Assembly: GCA_015069205.1 (NCBI GenBank)
Contig: SVIZ01000011.1
Location: 19,257 to 83,256, forward strand
Direction: 5' to 3'
Origin: Oscillospiraceae bacterium
GTDB taxonomy: Bacteria; Bacillota; Clostridia; Saccharofermentanales; Saccharofermentanaceae
Length of the DNA stretch: 64,000 bases
Part shown: positions 27,244 to 36,279 of the stretch, piece after piece
Numbering within the stretch: the first letter of the stretch is position 1
Layout of the letters: each line of letters begins with the position of its first letter
The notes under the pieces: model-generated
What the model was told of the DNA's origin: nothing
The model's database searches: none
The model's input: only the letters and a program-made list of their open reading frames with translations
Position numbers and translations under genes: made by a program

Positions 27244-27260
27244 ATATTAAGGGTCAGTTA

Positions 27261-28253
27261 TCAGTATTCTCTCGAATCAACAAATTCCTGTGTGATGTTC
27301 TGCGTCGTATAAGCAGATTCATCAACGTAAACGTGCTTCGGGATCGGCAGTCCGTTCCTGTAGTTTTCAATGAGTTCTTTTACACGCGGACCGAACATCG
27401 GATTACACTCGACACAGAGATTTATCTTGCCGTCATGGCAGTACTGCAATGCTTCTTTTGTGGCATCGAAAGTGATGATCTTGACCTGGCCGCCGTTACC
27501 GTAAGAGATGCCTGCTTCATCAAGCGCTCTCATCGCGCCGAAAGTCATGTTGTCGTTCTCACTGTAGAGCACGTCGATGTCGCTGTTTTCTTTTAAGTAG
27601 TCGGTCACTACCTCATATGCTTTTGCTTCGGTGAAGTCGCCGTATAGCTGGCTTGTGATCTCCCAGTTGGGATGCTTTGCAACTGCATCTTCAAGAGCTT
27701 TTGTACGTTGGATCTGCGCGGTCGCACCGATCGTTCCCTGAAGATGAAGTATCTTGATCTCAGTGTCTTCGGGGATCTCATCTTCGAGCCATTCGACTGC
27801 GAGATTTCCCTGACGCAAAAAGTCGGAACCGATGTTAGTGAGATAGAGATCTTCGTCATCGACTGCAACGGATCTGTCCATGATGATCACCGGAATCCCG
27901 GCATCGTGGACCTCTGTAAGGATCGTCTGCCAACCGTCTTCGACCGTGGGTGCGATGATGATGAAATCCACACCCTCAAGGATATAGCGGCGTACAGCGG
28001 CAAACTGGTTTTCCTGCTGCTGTCTCGCATTATCAATTACGAGTTCGTAGTCGGGATTATTGGCGAATGTATCGTTCATCGATTTTGTATTCGCGATCCT
28101 CCAGTCGGATTCGGAACCGAGCTGCGAAAAACCGATGACATAGACATCGGGATCTGATGTTTCCTGTGCAGGGCGGAACGAGCATCCTGCCATGCCGCAG
28201 ACAAATGCAAAACTTAAAAATATGCTAAGAGCTTTATCAAAGAATCGTCTCAT
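27261..28253 (-). CDS. Sugar-binding lipoprotein of a three-component sensor
   Basis: Periplasmic-binding protein type I of 330 residues. The signal peptide ends at lipobox GMAGC (Cys24). The body has VYVIGFSQLGSESDWRIANTK, IIIAPTVEDGWQTI, IPVIIMDRSVAVDD and DVLYSENDNMTFGAMRALDE, close to the transporter binding protein at 24613. It overlaps the histidine kinase gene by 17 bases and has no transporter of its own, so it most likely presents a sugar to the kinase's outside domain rather than taking part in transport. Confidence 0.88.
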   Translation of the reverse strand: MRRFFDKALSIFLSFAFVCGMAGCSFRPAQETSDPDVYVIGFSQLGSESDWRIANTKSMNDTFANNPDYELVIDNARQQQENQFAAVRRYILEGVDFIIIAPTVEDGWQTILTEVHDAGIPVIIMDRSVAVDDEDLYLTNIGSDFLRQGNLAVEWLEDEIPEDTEIKILHLQGTIGATAQIQRTKALEDAVAKHPNWEITSQLYGDFTEAKAYEVVTDYLKENSDIDVLYSENDNMTFGAMRALDEAGISYGNGGQVKIITFDATKEALQYCHDGKINLCVECNPMFGPRVKELIENYRNGLPIPKHVYVDESAYTTQNITQEFVDSREY

Positions 28254-29676
28254 TATCTATGTCTGCCTTTCCCGGAATCTTTAAACTGATCGATGTTCCT
28301 TCCTGAGGTTTGCTCTCGATCTTGAAATCGAATTCATCGCCATAGAGGAGCTTTAATCTCTTATAAGCCGAAGTAAGTCCGAAGCTCTTTGTATCCTCGT
28401 TTAAGATCCTTGTCTGTAATGTATCAAGTTCTTCTTCGCTCATACCGAGGCCCGTGTCTGATACCTTGAGTATGATGTCGCCGTTCTCGCGTACACCGGT
28501 AACGATTATCTTACCTTTGCCGCGCTTGGGCTTGAGTCCGTGATAGATCGCATTCTCGACCAGAGGCTGTAAAGTCATCTTGGGAAGCTTGGTATTCTCG
28601 ATCGAAGGATCGATGTCGATCTCATATTCCATGATGTCCCTGTAGCGGACCTGCTGTATCTCGAGATAACTCTGGATATGCTGTTTTTCTTCGGCAACGG
28701 TTACGATGTCGCGGCCGTCACTGAGAAACGAACGGAAGTAGGACGACAGGCTCGTTACCATCTGTTCTGCCTGGTCGTTCTTGCCTATCTCGATGAGCCA
28801 TACGATCGCATCGAGTGTGTTGTAGAGGAAGTGCGGATTGATCTGTGCCTGGATCAGTGACAACTCGATATCCCTGAGCTTTATCTGTTCCTGGCGGTTA
28901 AGTTCGATCTGCTTATCAAGTCTTGCCGCCATGTCTTCGATTCCGGTACTGAGGGATGCAAGACTCGGGTCGTCAGTTGCGACAGGCGTCTGCGGGCTTA
29001 AGTCGCCGCCGCCGATCTGCTCAACGCGGCCGTTCATTGCAACGATGGGATCGGTAATGCTTTTCGAGAGCTTTACTGCACGGCTCAAAACGAGAGGGAT
29101 GACGATGAGCATTACGATCACGACAAAAGCGATCTCGACCGAGAGCCAGAAATCGATCTGCTTCTGGATGCTCGCCATCTCACCGGCCTCATAGTAGAGG
29201 TACGAATACATGTAGTCTTCGATGAGCTGCGTGATACCGTATATGTTCGTCTCGAGCTCTTTCATACGGTCTTCGTAGCTTGCGATGGAGTCGATGTTCT
29301 CCATGTAGGTACTTAAGTTGTCGCAAAGAGAAAGGACGTTGTTCATCGCCATACGGCCGTCGGGATTTGAGGTATTCTTCAAAAGATCTTCTGCGAGGGC
29401 TCTTGCGGCTTCAACGTCGTCCCACGGCTTTTCGTCGCTGCTTCCTGCAACGTAGAGATACATCTGGAGATCAATGTCGTCTTTGAAGTCCTGGTTGAAT
29501 CCCGAAGCTTTTACGATGTTGCCCGATACCGATGCGTAGATGATGTTACGCGTTAAGAGCATTACGAAAATACTGACCAGTATGACCGCGATCGGAATAA
29601 ACATCTGCAGCATAAGACGGTACATTTTTTTCTGTACCGAATTGGCGCTTTGGGATCTGCCTGAAGGAGACTTCAT
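28237..29676 (-). CDS. Sensor histidine kinase (YesM/LytS-type)
   Basis: Membrane kinase of 479 residues. Two membrane helices (about 20-45 and 178-198) flank an outside helical domain of about 130 residues; HAMP follows (about 199-255). The His_kinase domain carries the phospho-accepting His282 in LIQAQINPHFLYNTLD, and the HATPase_c domain shows PLVENAIYHGLKP and VSDTGLGMSEEEL. Its start overlaps the response-regulator stop in a TAATG junction. The neighbouring binding lipoprotein is the probable ligand carrier. It likely phosphorylates the AraC-type regulator upstream. Confidence 0.92.
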   Translation of the reverse strand: MKSPSGRSQSANSVQKKMYRLMLQMFIPIAVILVSIFVMLLTRNIIYASVSGNIVKASGFNQDFKDDIDLQMYLYVAGSSDEKPWDDVEAARALAEDLLKNTSNPDGRMAMNNVLSLCDNLSTYMENIDSIASYEDRMKELETNIYGITQLIEDYMYSYLYYEAGEMASIQKQIDFWLSVEIAFVVIVMLIVIPLVLSRAVKLSKSITDPIVAMNGRVEQIGGGDLSPQTPVATDDPSLASLSTGIEDMAARLDKQIELNRQEQIKLRDIELSLIQAQINPHFLYNTLDAIVWLIEIGKNDQAEQMVTSLSSYFRSFLSDGRDIVTVAEEKQHIQSYLEIQQVRYRDIMEYEIDIDPSIENTKLPKMTLQPLVENAIYHGLKPKRGKGKIIVTGVRENGDIILKVSDTGLGMSEEELDTLQTRILNEDTKSFGLTSAYKRLKLLYGDEFDFKIESKPQEGTSISLKIPGKADIDNETIL

Positions 29677-31286
29677 TATTCGTTAACTTCCCCGTTACGG
29701 TACTGGCTGGGGGTGCAGCCCTGGTTCTTTTTGAATACGAATGAGAAATATCTGGGATCCCTGTAACCGATCTCGTTTGCGATCTCGCCGGACCTCTTGC
29801 TCGTGTTGCGCAGCAGGATCTTTGCCTTTGCCATTCTCTTCTTGGTGATGTATTCGACGAAGGATAATCCGACCTTGTTTGAGAACAGTGCGCTTAAATA
29901 GTTAGCGCTGATGTTGATCTCTTCTGCAACGGAATCGAGTGAGATGTCTTCATCCGCATAGTGTTCGTTTATGTAATCGACCGCATTGTTAATGATGTCG
30001 TTGCCGCGCTTCTGTGCTTCGGCATCGCGCATCTTGATCGCGACTGAAAGTGCTTCGTTGAGATAGGGCTTAACTTCCTCAGCCGTGATGTTCGTGTCGA
30101 ACGTGGGGAGGCTGTTTGCTATCTGTTCGGAATCGACGTCTGCTTCCTTGAGCGCGAGTTCGACGTTGACCCTGATGCTCACGAGCAGGTAGTAGCGGAA
30201 CAGGATCGAATTGACGCTCGATTCAAGGCTCTTCAGATAGTCGTCGGCAAATGTCTCAACTTCGCCGGCGGTACCCGTCTGGACGAAATATCTGATGATC
30301 ATGGGATCGAACTTGCCGGCATCAATCTTATGGAGCTCGCTCTCATCAGGAACGTATTGCTCTGACTTGATCTGTTCTGACGTGAAGATATGCTGGTTAG
30401 GGAAGATGTGTCTGTATGCAAATGCACGGTTCGCATCCTGATAGCAGGATGAAAGGCCGCTCAGTCTGTTCGTCGCGACGCCGACTGCAACGTGCCAGTC
30501 GAGAGTGGCCGAAGCCTGCTCGCAGTGCTGGCCGATCATCTTGACGCACTTTTCCTCCATGCGCTTTAAGCTCTCTTCGTCACCCTTGATGAGCACGGCA
30601 TATGAGAACAGATTGCATCTGAAGATGATGTAATCGGGATACTGCAGGAACTGGTTTAAGAGATTTTCCGTTACGCCGGAAGCCTCATCCGAATATGTGG
30701 ACTGGTCCAAGTCCCTGATCGAGAATATAACAATGTTATATCCGTCGGCCGAGAGGTTTAAGTGGAGTTTGTCAGCCTCTTCGTAGATCTCCTGTACCGA
30801 CAGGGAGCCTTCCACGAGCTTCTCGAAAAACACCCTGTGCGACAGACGCTCAAACTTCTTGAACTCCTGTTCGTAGAGCTTTACATAGTCTTTCTGCTCG
30901 TTCTCTTCGGTGATCTTCTTGCGGACGCCTTCAAGGGCGTTGATCATGTCTGTCTTGGTGACTGGTTTTAAGAGATACTGCTCGACACCGATCTCTATCG
31001 CTTTTCGGGCGTACTCAAAATCGCTGTAACCTGAGATTACGATGATCTTGATGTTGGGAAGCTCTTTGGTGACGGTCTTGCTTAAGGACAGTCCGTCCAT
31101 GAAAGGCATTGTGATGTCCGTGATGAGCACGTCGGGCTTTAGCTTGCGGATCATGGGCAGGGCCATCTCGCCGTCGGGAGCATCTCCGACGAACTCGAAG
31201 CCGTACTTCTCCCACGGGATCATGTCGCGCAGACCTTCGCGCACGATGCTCTCGTCTTCACAAATAAAAACCTTGAACAGATCCAT
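29676..31286 (-). CDS. AraC-type response regulator (YesN-like)
   Basis: Response regulator of 536 residues. The receiver domain (1-125) has the acidic pair at 10-11, phospho-accepting Asp57 (VLITDITMPFMDG) and Lys107 (QYLLKPVTK). A long middle region (about 130-420) is helical and typical of YesN proteins. An AraC HTH pair lies at the C-terminus (about 435-535; ISANYLSALFSNKVGLSFVEYI and GYRDPRYFSFVFKKNQGCTP). The start has GGAGG upstream. It heads the three-gene sensor operon and probably activates the sugar transporter operon. Confidence 0.93.
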   Translation of the reverse strand: MDLFKVFICEDESIVREGLRDMIPWEKYGFEFVGDAPDGEMALPMIRKLKPDVLITDITMPFMDGLSLSKTVTKELPNIKIIVISGYSDFEYARKAIEIGVEQYLLKPVTKTDMINALEGVRKKITEENEQKDYVKLYEQEFKKFERLSHRVFFEKLVEGSLSVQEIYEEADKLHLNLSADGYNIVIFSIRDLDQSTYSDEASGVTENLLNQFLQYPDYIIFRCNLFSYAVLIKGDEESLKRMEEKCVKMIGQHCEQASATLDWHVAVGVATNRLSGLSSCYQDANRAFAYRHIFPNQHIFTSEQIKSEQYVPDESELHKIDAGKFDPMIIRYFVQTGTAGEVETFADDYLKSLESSVNSILFRYYLLVSIRVNVELALKEADVDSEQIANSLPTFDTNITAEEVKPYLNEALSVAIKMRDAEAQKRGNDIINNAVDYINEHYADEDISLDSVAEEINISANYLSALFSNKVGLSFVEYITKKRMAKAKILLRNTSKRSGEIANEIGYRDPRYFSFVFKKNQGCTPSQYRNGEVNE

Positions 31287-31453
31287 CAGGGGTCCTCCGC
31301 TATTATTTATTTCATTTTATCATAGGAGACACACGACTATTTTATTCTTTGTGTTTGAAAAGTTCAGAAATAGCAGCCCGCATATGCCCATGCTAAAATC
31401 CTAAAAAACCCTTGATATTAATGGACTTTGTGATATTTTTCACCGAAATGTTG

Positions 31454-31459
31454 TATAAT
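31454..31459 (+). promoter_or_regulatory. Candidate -10 for glycan operon 1
   Basis: A consensus TATAAT lies about 40 bases upstream of the PssD start. A clear -35 is not visible (TTGTGA at 31428 is 20 bases away). Confidence 0.4.
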
Positions 31460-31497
31460 AACTGACAGGGATAAAATAAACAATAAGGGTAGATTAA

Positions 31498-31962
31498 ATG
31501 AGCGACAAAAAAATAAAGGTGTGCCTCGTAGGTTCGTCCGGGGGACATCTTGATCATCTGTATATTTTGCGTCCCTTTTGGGAGGGTAAAGAGCGCTTTT
31601 GGGCTACTTTCGACAAGGAAGATGCCAGGAGCCTGCTTAAGGGTGAAAAGATTTACCCTGTCTATTATCCGTCGAACAGAAGCCTTAAGGCTTTGATCAT
31701 CAACACGCACAGAGCAATTAAGATCCTCCGCAAGGAGAGGCCTGATCTGATCATATCAGCTGGTGCCGCACCTGCCGTTCCATTTTTCTACATCGGAAAG
31801 CTGATGGGTGCCAAGCTCATCTATCTTGAGACTTTCGACAGGATCAACAAGGCTTCGCTCTCGGGCAAGCTCTGCTACAAGATCTCTGACCTTTTCATTG
31901 TCCAGTGGGAACAGATGAAAGAGGTCTTCCCAAAAGCTGTTTATTACGGGAGTCTTTTCTGA
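31498..31962 (+). CDS. Glycosyltransferase membrane subunit (PssD/Alg14-like)
   Basis: Protein of 154 residues matching the PssD/Cps14F/Alg14 group, the membrane partner that recruits a small catalytic glycosyltransferase subunit. The N-terminal VCLVGSSGGHLDHLYIL is the family signature, followed by DLIISAGAAPAVPFFYIGKLMGAKLIYLE and the C-terminal YYGSLF. The catalytic subunit PssE follows two bases downstream. Together they would add one sugar to a lipid-linked glycan on the cytoplasmic face. Confidence 0.9.
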   Translation: MSDKKIKVCLVGSSGGHLDHLYILRPFWEGKERFWATFDKEDARSLLKGEKIYPVYYPSNRSLKALIINTHRAIKILRKERPDLIISAGAAPAVPFFYIGKLMGAKLIYLETFDRINKASLSGKLCYKISDLFIVQWEQMKEVFPKAVYYGSLF

Positions 31963-31964
31963 GC

Positions 31965-32459
31965 ATGATAGTAGTTACCGTCGGAACGCACGAGCAGCAG
32001 TTTAACCGTCTGGTTGAATATATGGACAATTGGGCCGGGGAGCATGATGAGGAAGTCGTCATCCAGAACGGCTATTCCACGTACCAGCCAAAACACTGTG
32101 TCTGGCAGAAATTTTACAAGCAGAGTGAAATGGACGAGTTTATCAAAAACGCAAGGATCGTGGTTACCCACGGAGGTCCCTGCTGCTATATTGAAGTAGT
32201 TAATCTCGGTAAGGTTCCCATTGTTGTTCCCAGACTTCATGCTTTAGGCGAGCACGTTGATGACCATCAGCTCGAGATCGGTCGCGAACTCAAAAAACAG
32301 AGACACAATATCATCCTGATCGAAGATATCAATGATCTGGGTGACATTCTTATACGTTATGATGAGATAATAAAGGGTATGGATGCCAAACCGTATCAAC
32401 CTGACATTGAAGGTTTTTGCGAAAAGCTGTCCGAGGCCGCTGATAATCTGTTCAAATGA
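31965..32459 (+). CDS. Glycosyltransferase catalytic subunit (PssE/Alg13-like)
   Basis: Protein of 164 residues with the GT28 C-terminal fold. It starts MIVVTVGTHEQQFNRLVEY, and the sugar-nucleotide binding region is ARIVVTHGGPCCYIE followed by KVPIVVPRLHALGEHVDDHQ. ATG 31965 is preferred: the frame stays open upstream inside PssD but only this start gives the family N-terminus. It works with PssD. The donor sugar (often UDP-Gal or UDP-Glc) cannot be determined here. Confidence 0.9.
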   Translation: MIVVTVGTHEQQFNRLVEYMDNWAGEHDEEVVIQNGYSTYQPKHCVWQKFYKQSEMDEFIKNARIVVTHGGPCCYIEVVNLGKVPIVVPRLHALGEHVDDHQLEIGRELKKQRHNIILIEDINDLGDILIRYDEIIKGMDAKPYQPDIEGFCEKLSEAADNLFK

Positions 32460-32466
32460 GGAGCAA

Positions 32467-33435
32467 ATGATAGTGCCCGATAATCCGAGTCTGTCCATAA
32501 TTATCCCCGTTTATAATGTAGAGAAGTACCTTCCTATGTGTCTTGATTCGCTTTTGAAAACGGAAGGGATTGAAGAGACCGAGATAATCCTGATAGATGA
32601 TGGCTCTACTGACAGATCAGGTGAGATTGCCGAAGATTACGCCCGGGATTATCAGAACATAAGGGCCATTCACAAGGGAAATGAGGGTCCTTCCGCATCG
32701 CGTAATCTTGGTCTCCGGGCAGCTTCCGGGACTTATGTGTTCTTTTGTGATTCTGATGATGAAGTGGTACCTGAAAAGTTTAAGAGGATCATAGAACTCT
32801 CCAAAGAATCATCGTATGACCTCATTCTTTGGGATAGTGCGCTTATTTATGATAAGGATGATCCGATAGACAGAAAGCGTCGTGAAGGATACTTTGCCCA
32901 CTATGGTCTTGACAGGGAAGAACGGACATATACCGGAAAGCAGCTGATATCAACACTCCTGAAAAACAGCGGAAACTTTGTTGCTACCGTATGGATCAGC
33001 GCATACAGAAGAACTTACCTTATTGAGAATGAACTGTTTTTCGAGAATGGCCTGATCCACGAGGATGAATTATGGGTACCCAAAGTTTACCTTCGTGCCG
33101 GAAGTATCAGATATATCCCTGAAAGAATCTATCATTACAGGATCCACCCGGGTTCTATCATGAATCCCGTTACAGGTGACAGAGCTCAAAGTGTCAAATC
33201 ACTTATGCATGTCTATCCGTCGTTATATGAGTTTTACGATGAGACATTGGCAGGTGATCCACTGAAGGATTTGATTGAAGAGAACCTTACGAAAAGATAT
33301 CTTCACATGATCTACAAATACCGCATCTGTAAATATGGTTACGGAAAGCAGATAGATAAGAAGCTTTTATTAAGGACCTCAAGAAGACTGAGGGAAAAGA
33401 TCATGGCTCTTGGGCTTTATATCTTTGTACATTGA
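32467..33435 (+). CDS. Family 2 glycosyltransferase
   Basis: GT-A glycosyltransferase of 322 residues. SLSIIIPVYNVEKYLPMCLDSLL and ILIDDGSTDRSGEI are the nucleotide-binding start of the fold, and FFCDSDDEVVP holds the metal-binding DxD. The C-terminal part is helical and positively charged. ATG 32467 has GAGGAG upstream; the longer frame overlaps PssE. It would transfer one sugar in assembly of the surface glycan. Confidence 0.9.
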   Translation: MIVPDNPSLSIIIPVYNVEKYLPMCLDSLLKTEGIEETEIILIDDGSTDRSGEIAEDYARDYQNIRAIHKGNEGPSASRNLGLRAASGTYVFFCDSDDEVVPEKFKRIIELSKESSYDLILWDSALIYDKDDPIDRKRREGYFAHYGLDREERTYTGKQLISTLLKNSGNFVATVWISAYRRTYLIENELFFENGLIHEDELWVPKVYLRAGSIRYIPERIYHYRIHPGSIMNPVTGDRAQSVKSLMHVYPSLYEFYDETLAGDPLKDLIEENLTKRYLHMIYKYRICKYGYGKQIDKKLLLRTSRRLREKIMALGLYIFVH

Positions 33436-33459
33436 GGATGGCTGAGAGGAACAGACGTA

Positions 33460-34311
33460 ATGAAAACGAGTACTAAGGTAAACCTTAAGAGCAAATGCCC
33501 AAAAGCTTTGTGGAATGCAGCAAAGAAGGTTTACCGCGGCATTTCAAAGGCCGGATATAAAGCCGGGATGAAGATCTCGCCTGATGATAAAAATGTTTTT
33601 TGTTCCTGCTGCGGTTTGAGGTTTAAGAAGTTCAAACAGGGAGACCATTATGAACGGCCGGATTTCTACGACCTCTCGCTTTTCAGTGGGCAAAGACAGG
33701 ATATAGCTTGTCCTTACTGTGGTTCGCTTCCCAGACACAGGATCCTTGCAGCATGGTGTAATGAAAACATAGATCTTATCAGGTCGAAGGATATTCTTTA
33801 TTTCGCTCCTGAAAAGAGCATGACGATATGGATGGATTCAAACGGGATCAAGTTTAAAACTGCCGATTTGTATGATCCTGAAGCAGATCTCAATATAGAT
33901 ATCCAGAAAACCGGACTTGAAAGCGAATCGTTTGATGTGATCATCTGCAATCATGTTCTGGAGCACGTAAGTGATGTCATGACAGCATTGAATGAAATGA
34001 AACGGATATTAAGGTCTGGCGGACTTTTCATCTGTTCATTCCCTGTAAGTCCGGATGTTGAACTGGTTCTTGAAGATCCTTCTGCTGTAACCGGTCAGGA
34101 CAGAAGGAGGGTATACGGACAAAGTGATCATGTGAGATTATTCGGCATGAAAGCTGATACTTTTATGAAGGATGCGGGATTTGATGTCACTGTTATCAGC
34201 GGTGATGATTATCCTTTTGAGATCCTTCCTGTAACAGGACCCTGTAAGTATGATATAAACCGTCTGTTCCTTTGCAAAAAGCCTTTGCGAACAGCGATAG
34301 AGGTTAAGTGA
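33460..34311 (+). CDS. SAM-dependent methyltransferase with zinc-ribbon-like N-terminus
   Basis: Protein of 283 residues. An N-terminal segment carries two CxxC pairs (FCSCCGLRF and ACPYCGSLPRHR, about 47-88), which may bind Zn. The methyltransferase domain follows, with LNIDIQKTGLESESFDVIICNHVLEHVSDV as the type 11 post-motif. The first SAM motif is weak (ILYFAPEKSM), as in a subgroup found in glycan and glycosyl methylation loci. It lies between GT2 and pyruvyl transferase in the operon, so a methyl cap on the glycan is plausible. Confidence 0.83.
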   Translation: MKTSTKVNLKSKCPKALWNAAKKVYRGISKAGYKAGMKISPDDKNVFCSCCGLRFKKFKQGDHYERPDFYDLSLFSGQRQDIACPYCGSLPRHRILAAWCNENIDLIRSKDILYFAPEKSMTIWMDSNGIKFKTADLYDPEADLNIDIQKTGLESESFDVIICNHVLEHVSDVMTALNEMKRILRSGGLFICSFPVSPDVELVLEDPSAVTGQDRRRVYGQSDHVRLFGMKADTFMKDAGFDVTVISGDDYPFEILPVTGPCKYDINRLFLCKKPLRTAIEVK

Positions 34312-34327
34312 GGGACACGACACTGTT

Positions 34328-35455
34328 ATGGAAAACAACGATAGAAAGATTGGCATAGTAACTATTGTTGACTATACAAATTACGGTAACCGGCTTCAAA
34401 ATCTGGCTTTGACGAGGCTCCTTGAAGAACAGGGGTTTACTGTCATTAATGATATTGTTGTTTATACCAAAGAAGAATATGTTGAGCGCACAAACGGGAT
34501 TGTGAAGAAGGCACTTAAAAGGAGCGTTCCGATATCTGTCCTTAAGTCCCGCATAGCGCCTGAACAGTATAAGATGGATTCTCTAATGCGCCGGAGGGAA
34601 ATGCGTTTCAGGGAATTTTCATCACGCAATATCAAAACGGTTGATCCCATAATCTGTGAGAACCTGGATGAAGCGGTCTGCATTTTGGAAGAGCTGGAAA
34701 TAGATTTTTATATAGCAGGTAGTGACCAGATCTGGAATCCTGATTATTTTACGCAGATGTATGGCTTTTTGCCTTTCGCACCTGAAGATAAAAGGTTCTC
34801 ATTTGCTGCAAGCTTCGGAGTTGATTCGATTCCGGATGAAAAGAAGGAGATGTTCAGAGCTGGTCTTTCAGGCATGAAATATATTTCCCTTAGAGAAGAA
34901 AAAGGTGTGGAACTCGTTAAGGAACTTACCGGAAAGAATGCTGATCTTACACCTGATCCGACACTTCTTTTAGAACGCGGCGAATGGGAAAAGATAGCGG
35001 CAGATCCTGATTTCACACTGAATGAGGATTACATCTGCACATACTTCTTAGGAGAGGTTCCGGAAGCAGTCCGTCTGTTTGTGAAAGAAAAGGGTCTTTG
35101 TGTATATAACCTTAACCGGAAAGATGATGAACGATTGTTTACGATAGACCCTGGAGAGTTCCTTTATTTCATTAGGAATGCCCGGTTTGTTCTGACCGAT
35201 TCTTTCCATGCGGTTGTTTTTTCAGTGTTGTTTCACAAAGAGTTTTATGTTTTTGAAAGAGAGCAAAAGGGTGTCCGGAGTATGTTTTCAAGAATAGATA
35301 CAGTACTGGCGATGACCGGACTTGAGAACAGAAGATCCGGCAGAGATAAGATCATTGAACAGGAACTGATCGGTCATTGGGATAGTATCGACAGCAAATT
35401 AGCTGGGGAAAAGGAAAAGAGCATAAGCCGCCTGTTGAGCGCAATGGGAATGTAA
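34328..35455 (+). CDS. Polysaccharide pyruvyl transferase family protein
   Basis: Protein of 375 residues of the CsaB/WcaK-like PS_pyruv_trans family, which moves pyruvate from phosphoenolpyruvate to sugar hydroxyls to form ketals. The N-terminal IGIVTIVDYTNYGNRLQNLAL, the middle DFYIAGSDQIWNPDYF, LTPDPTLLLERGEW, and FVLTDSFHAVVFSVLFHKEFYVF are conserved family segments. It ends operon 1 of the glycan region. Family members frequently accompany FrhB-like proteins, and one is encoded at 39301. Confidence 0.9.
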   Translation: MENNDRKIGIVTIVDYTNYGNRLQNLALTRLLEEQGFTVINDIVVYTKEEYVERTNGIVKKALKRSVPISVLKSRIAPEQYKMDSLMRRREMRFREFSSRNIKTVDPIICENLDEAVCILEELEIDFYIAGSDQIWNPDYFTQMYGFLPFAPEDKRFSFAASFGVDSIPDEKKEMFRAGLSGMKYISLREEKGVELVKELTGKNADLTPDPTLLLERGEWEKIAADPDFTLNEDYICTYFLGEVPEAVRLFVKEKGLCVYNLNRKDDERLFTIDPGEFLYFIRNARFVLTDSFHAVVFSVLFHKEFYVFEREQKGVRSMFSRIDTVLAMTGLENRRSGRDKIIEQELIGHWDSIDSKLAGEKEKSISRLLSAMGM

Positions 35456-35459
35456 AGCC

Positions 35460-36176
35460 TCAATCCGAAGCTTTGCCCATTACCATAAATGATTTTGTAA
35501 TACCCAAAAATCTTTCTTTACGGATCGTTCCTTTGGGAAAAAGGGCTTTCAGGTCCTTTTGTGTCAGAAGATGTATACTGTCTGCTGCTTCGTAAGCCTG
35601 CTCATATGTCTCAATATAAGCAAACCACCCGTGACGGAAGTGCTTGAGGATAAATGCCTTGGTTTTGAGCGGCAGAAACTGAAATCCGAGGAACAGGAAA
35701 TGCGGCTCCATCGGGAAATATTTATTCGGAGTCTGAAGAAAATAATATCTTCCTGTTCTCAACATCTCGTTCCGCATCTTTTCCCATTCGGGCTTTTTGC
35801 CGACATGTTCGATGCATGAATTGCTGAATACGAGATCATAAGAATTGTCGGCGATATCTTTCATGTCCGTGGCATCACCGATCTTGTTTGAAAAACGCCT
35901 GTCACCGGTATTATCGAGTTCTGCTGCTTTAAGATTTAGCAGTGTGAATTCACAGTTTGAAATATATTTGAATCCGACCGAATTCCAGTATCTGTTACGG
36001 CCGCCTATATCAAGGATGCGGATGGTCTTTCCTGACTTAAGTTCGTTTGCGAAGGTGCTTTCAAAAAATTCTTCAAAGACCTTCATCCTCTTGCGTCTGA
36101 AACGGTTGGACAAAGAGTCTTTATTGTTACCATCTGCATTGTAGTGAAGATTACCCTTTATGCCCACTTTCGTCAC
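35460..36176 (-). CDS. Class I SAM-dependent methyltransferase
   Basis: Methyltransferase of about 238 residues; motif I is IRILDIGGRNRYWN, and YDLVFSNSCIEHV is the type 11 post-motif. The C-terminal part (THxHLLT-like IHLLTQKDLKALFP) fits glycan or lipid-linked methyltransferases. The start is uncertain. A TTG at 36206 gives the longest frame, but a TATAAT on the minus strand overlaps that position, so GTG 36176 (AGGAG three bases upstream) or GTG 36167 is more likely. It converges on the pyruvyl transferase. Confidence 0.8.
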   Translation of the reverse strand: MTKVGIKGNLHYNADGNNKDSLSNRFRRKRMKVFEEFFESTFANELKSGKTIRILDIGGRNRYWNSVGFKYISNCEFTLLNLKAAELDNTGDRRFSNKIGDATDMKDIADNSYDLVFSNSCIEHVGKKPEWEKMRNEMLRTGRYYFLQTPNKYFPMEPHFLFLGFQFLPLKTKAFILKHFRHGWFAYIETYEQAYEAADSIHLLTQKDLKALFPKGTIRKERFLGITKSFMVMGKASD

Positions 36177-36205
36177 GCTCTCCTGTTTTTGCCGGTAATA
36201 AACCA

Positions 36206-36211
36206 ATTATA
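36206..36211 (-). promoter_or_regulatory. Candidate -10 for the methyltransferase
   Basis: TATAAT on the minus strand about 30 bases before GTG 36176. It would exclude the longest reading frame's TTG start. Confidence 0.35.
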
Positions 36212-36279
36212 CAGTTATATTTCGAGATAAGCGTTGCGAGATTTGAAAGAGTATTTTCGGACTTATTGAGGAACCCGGT

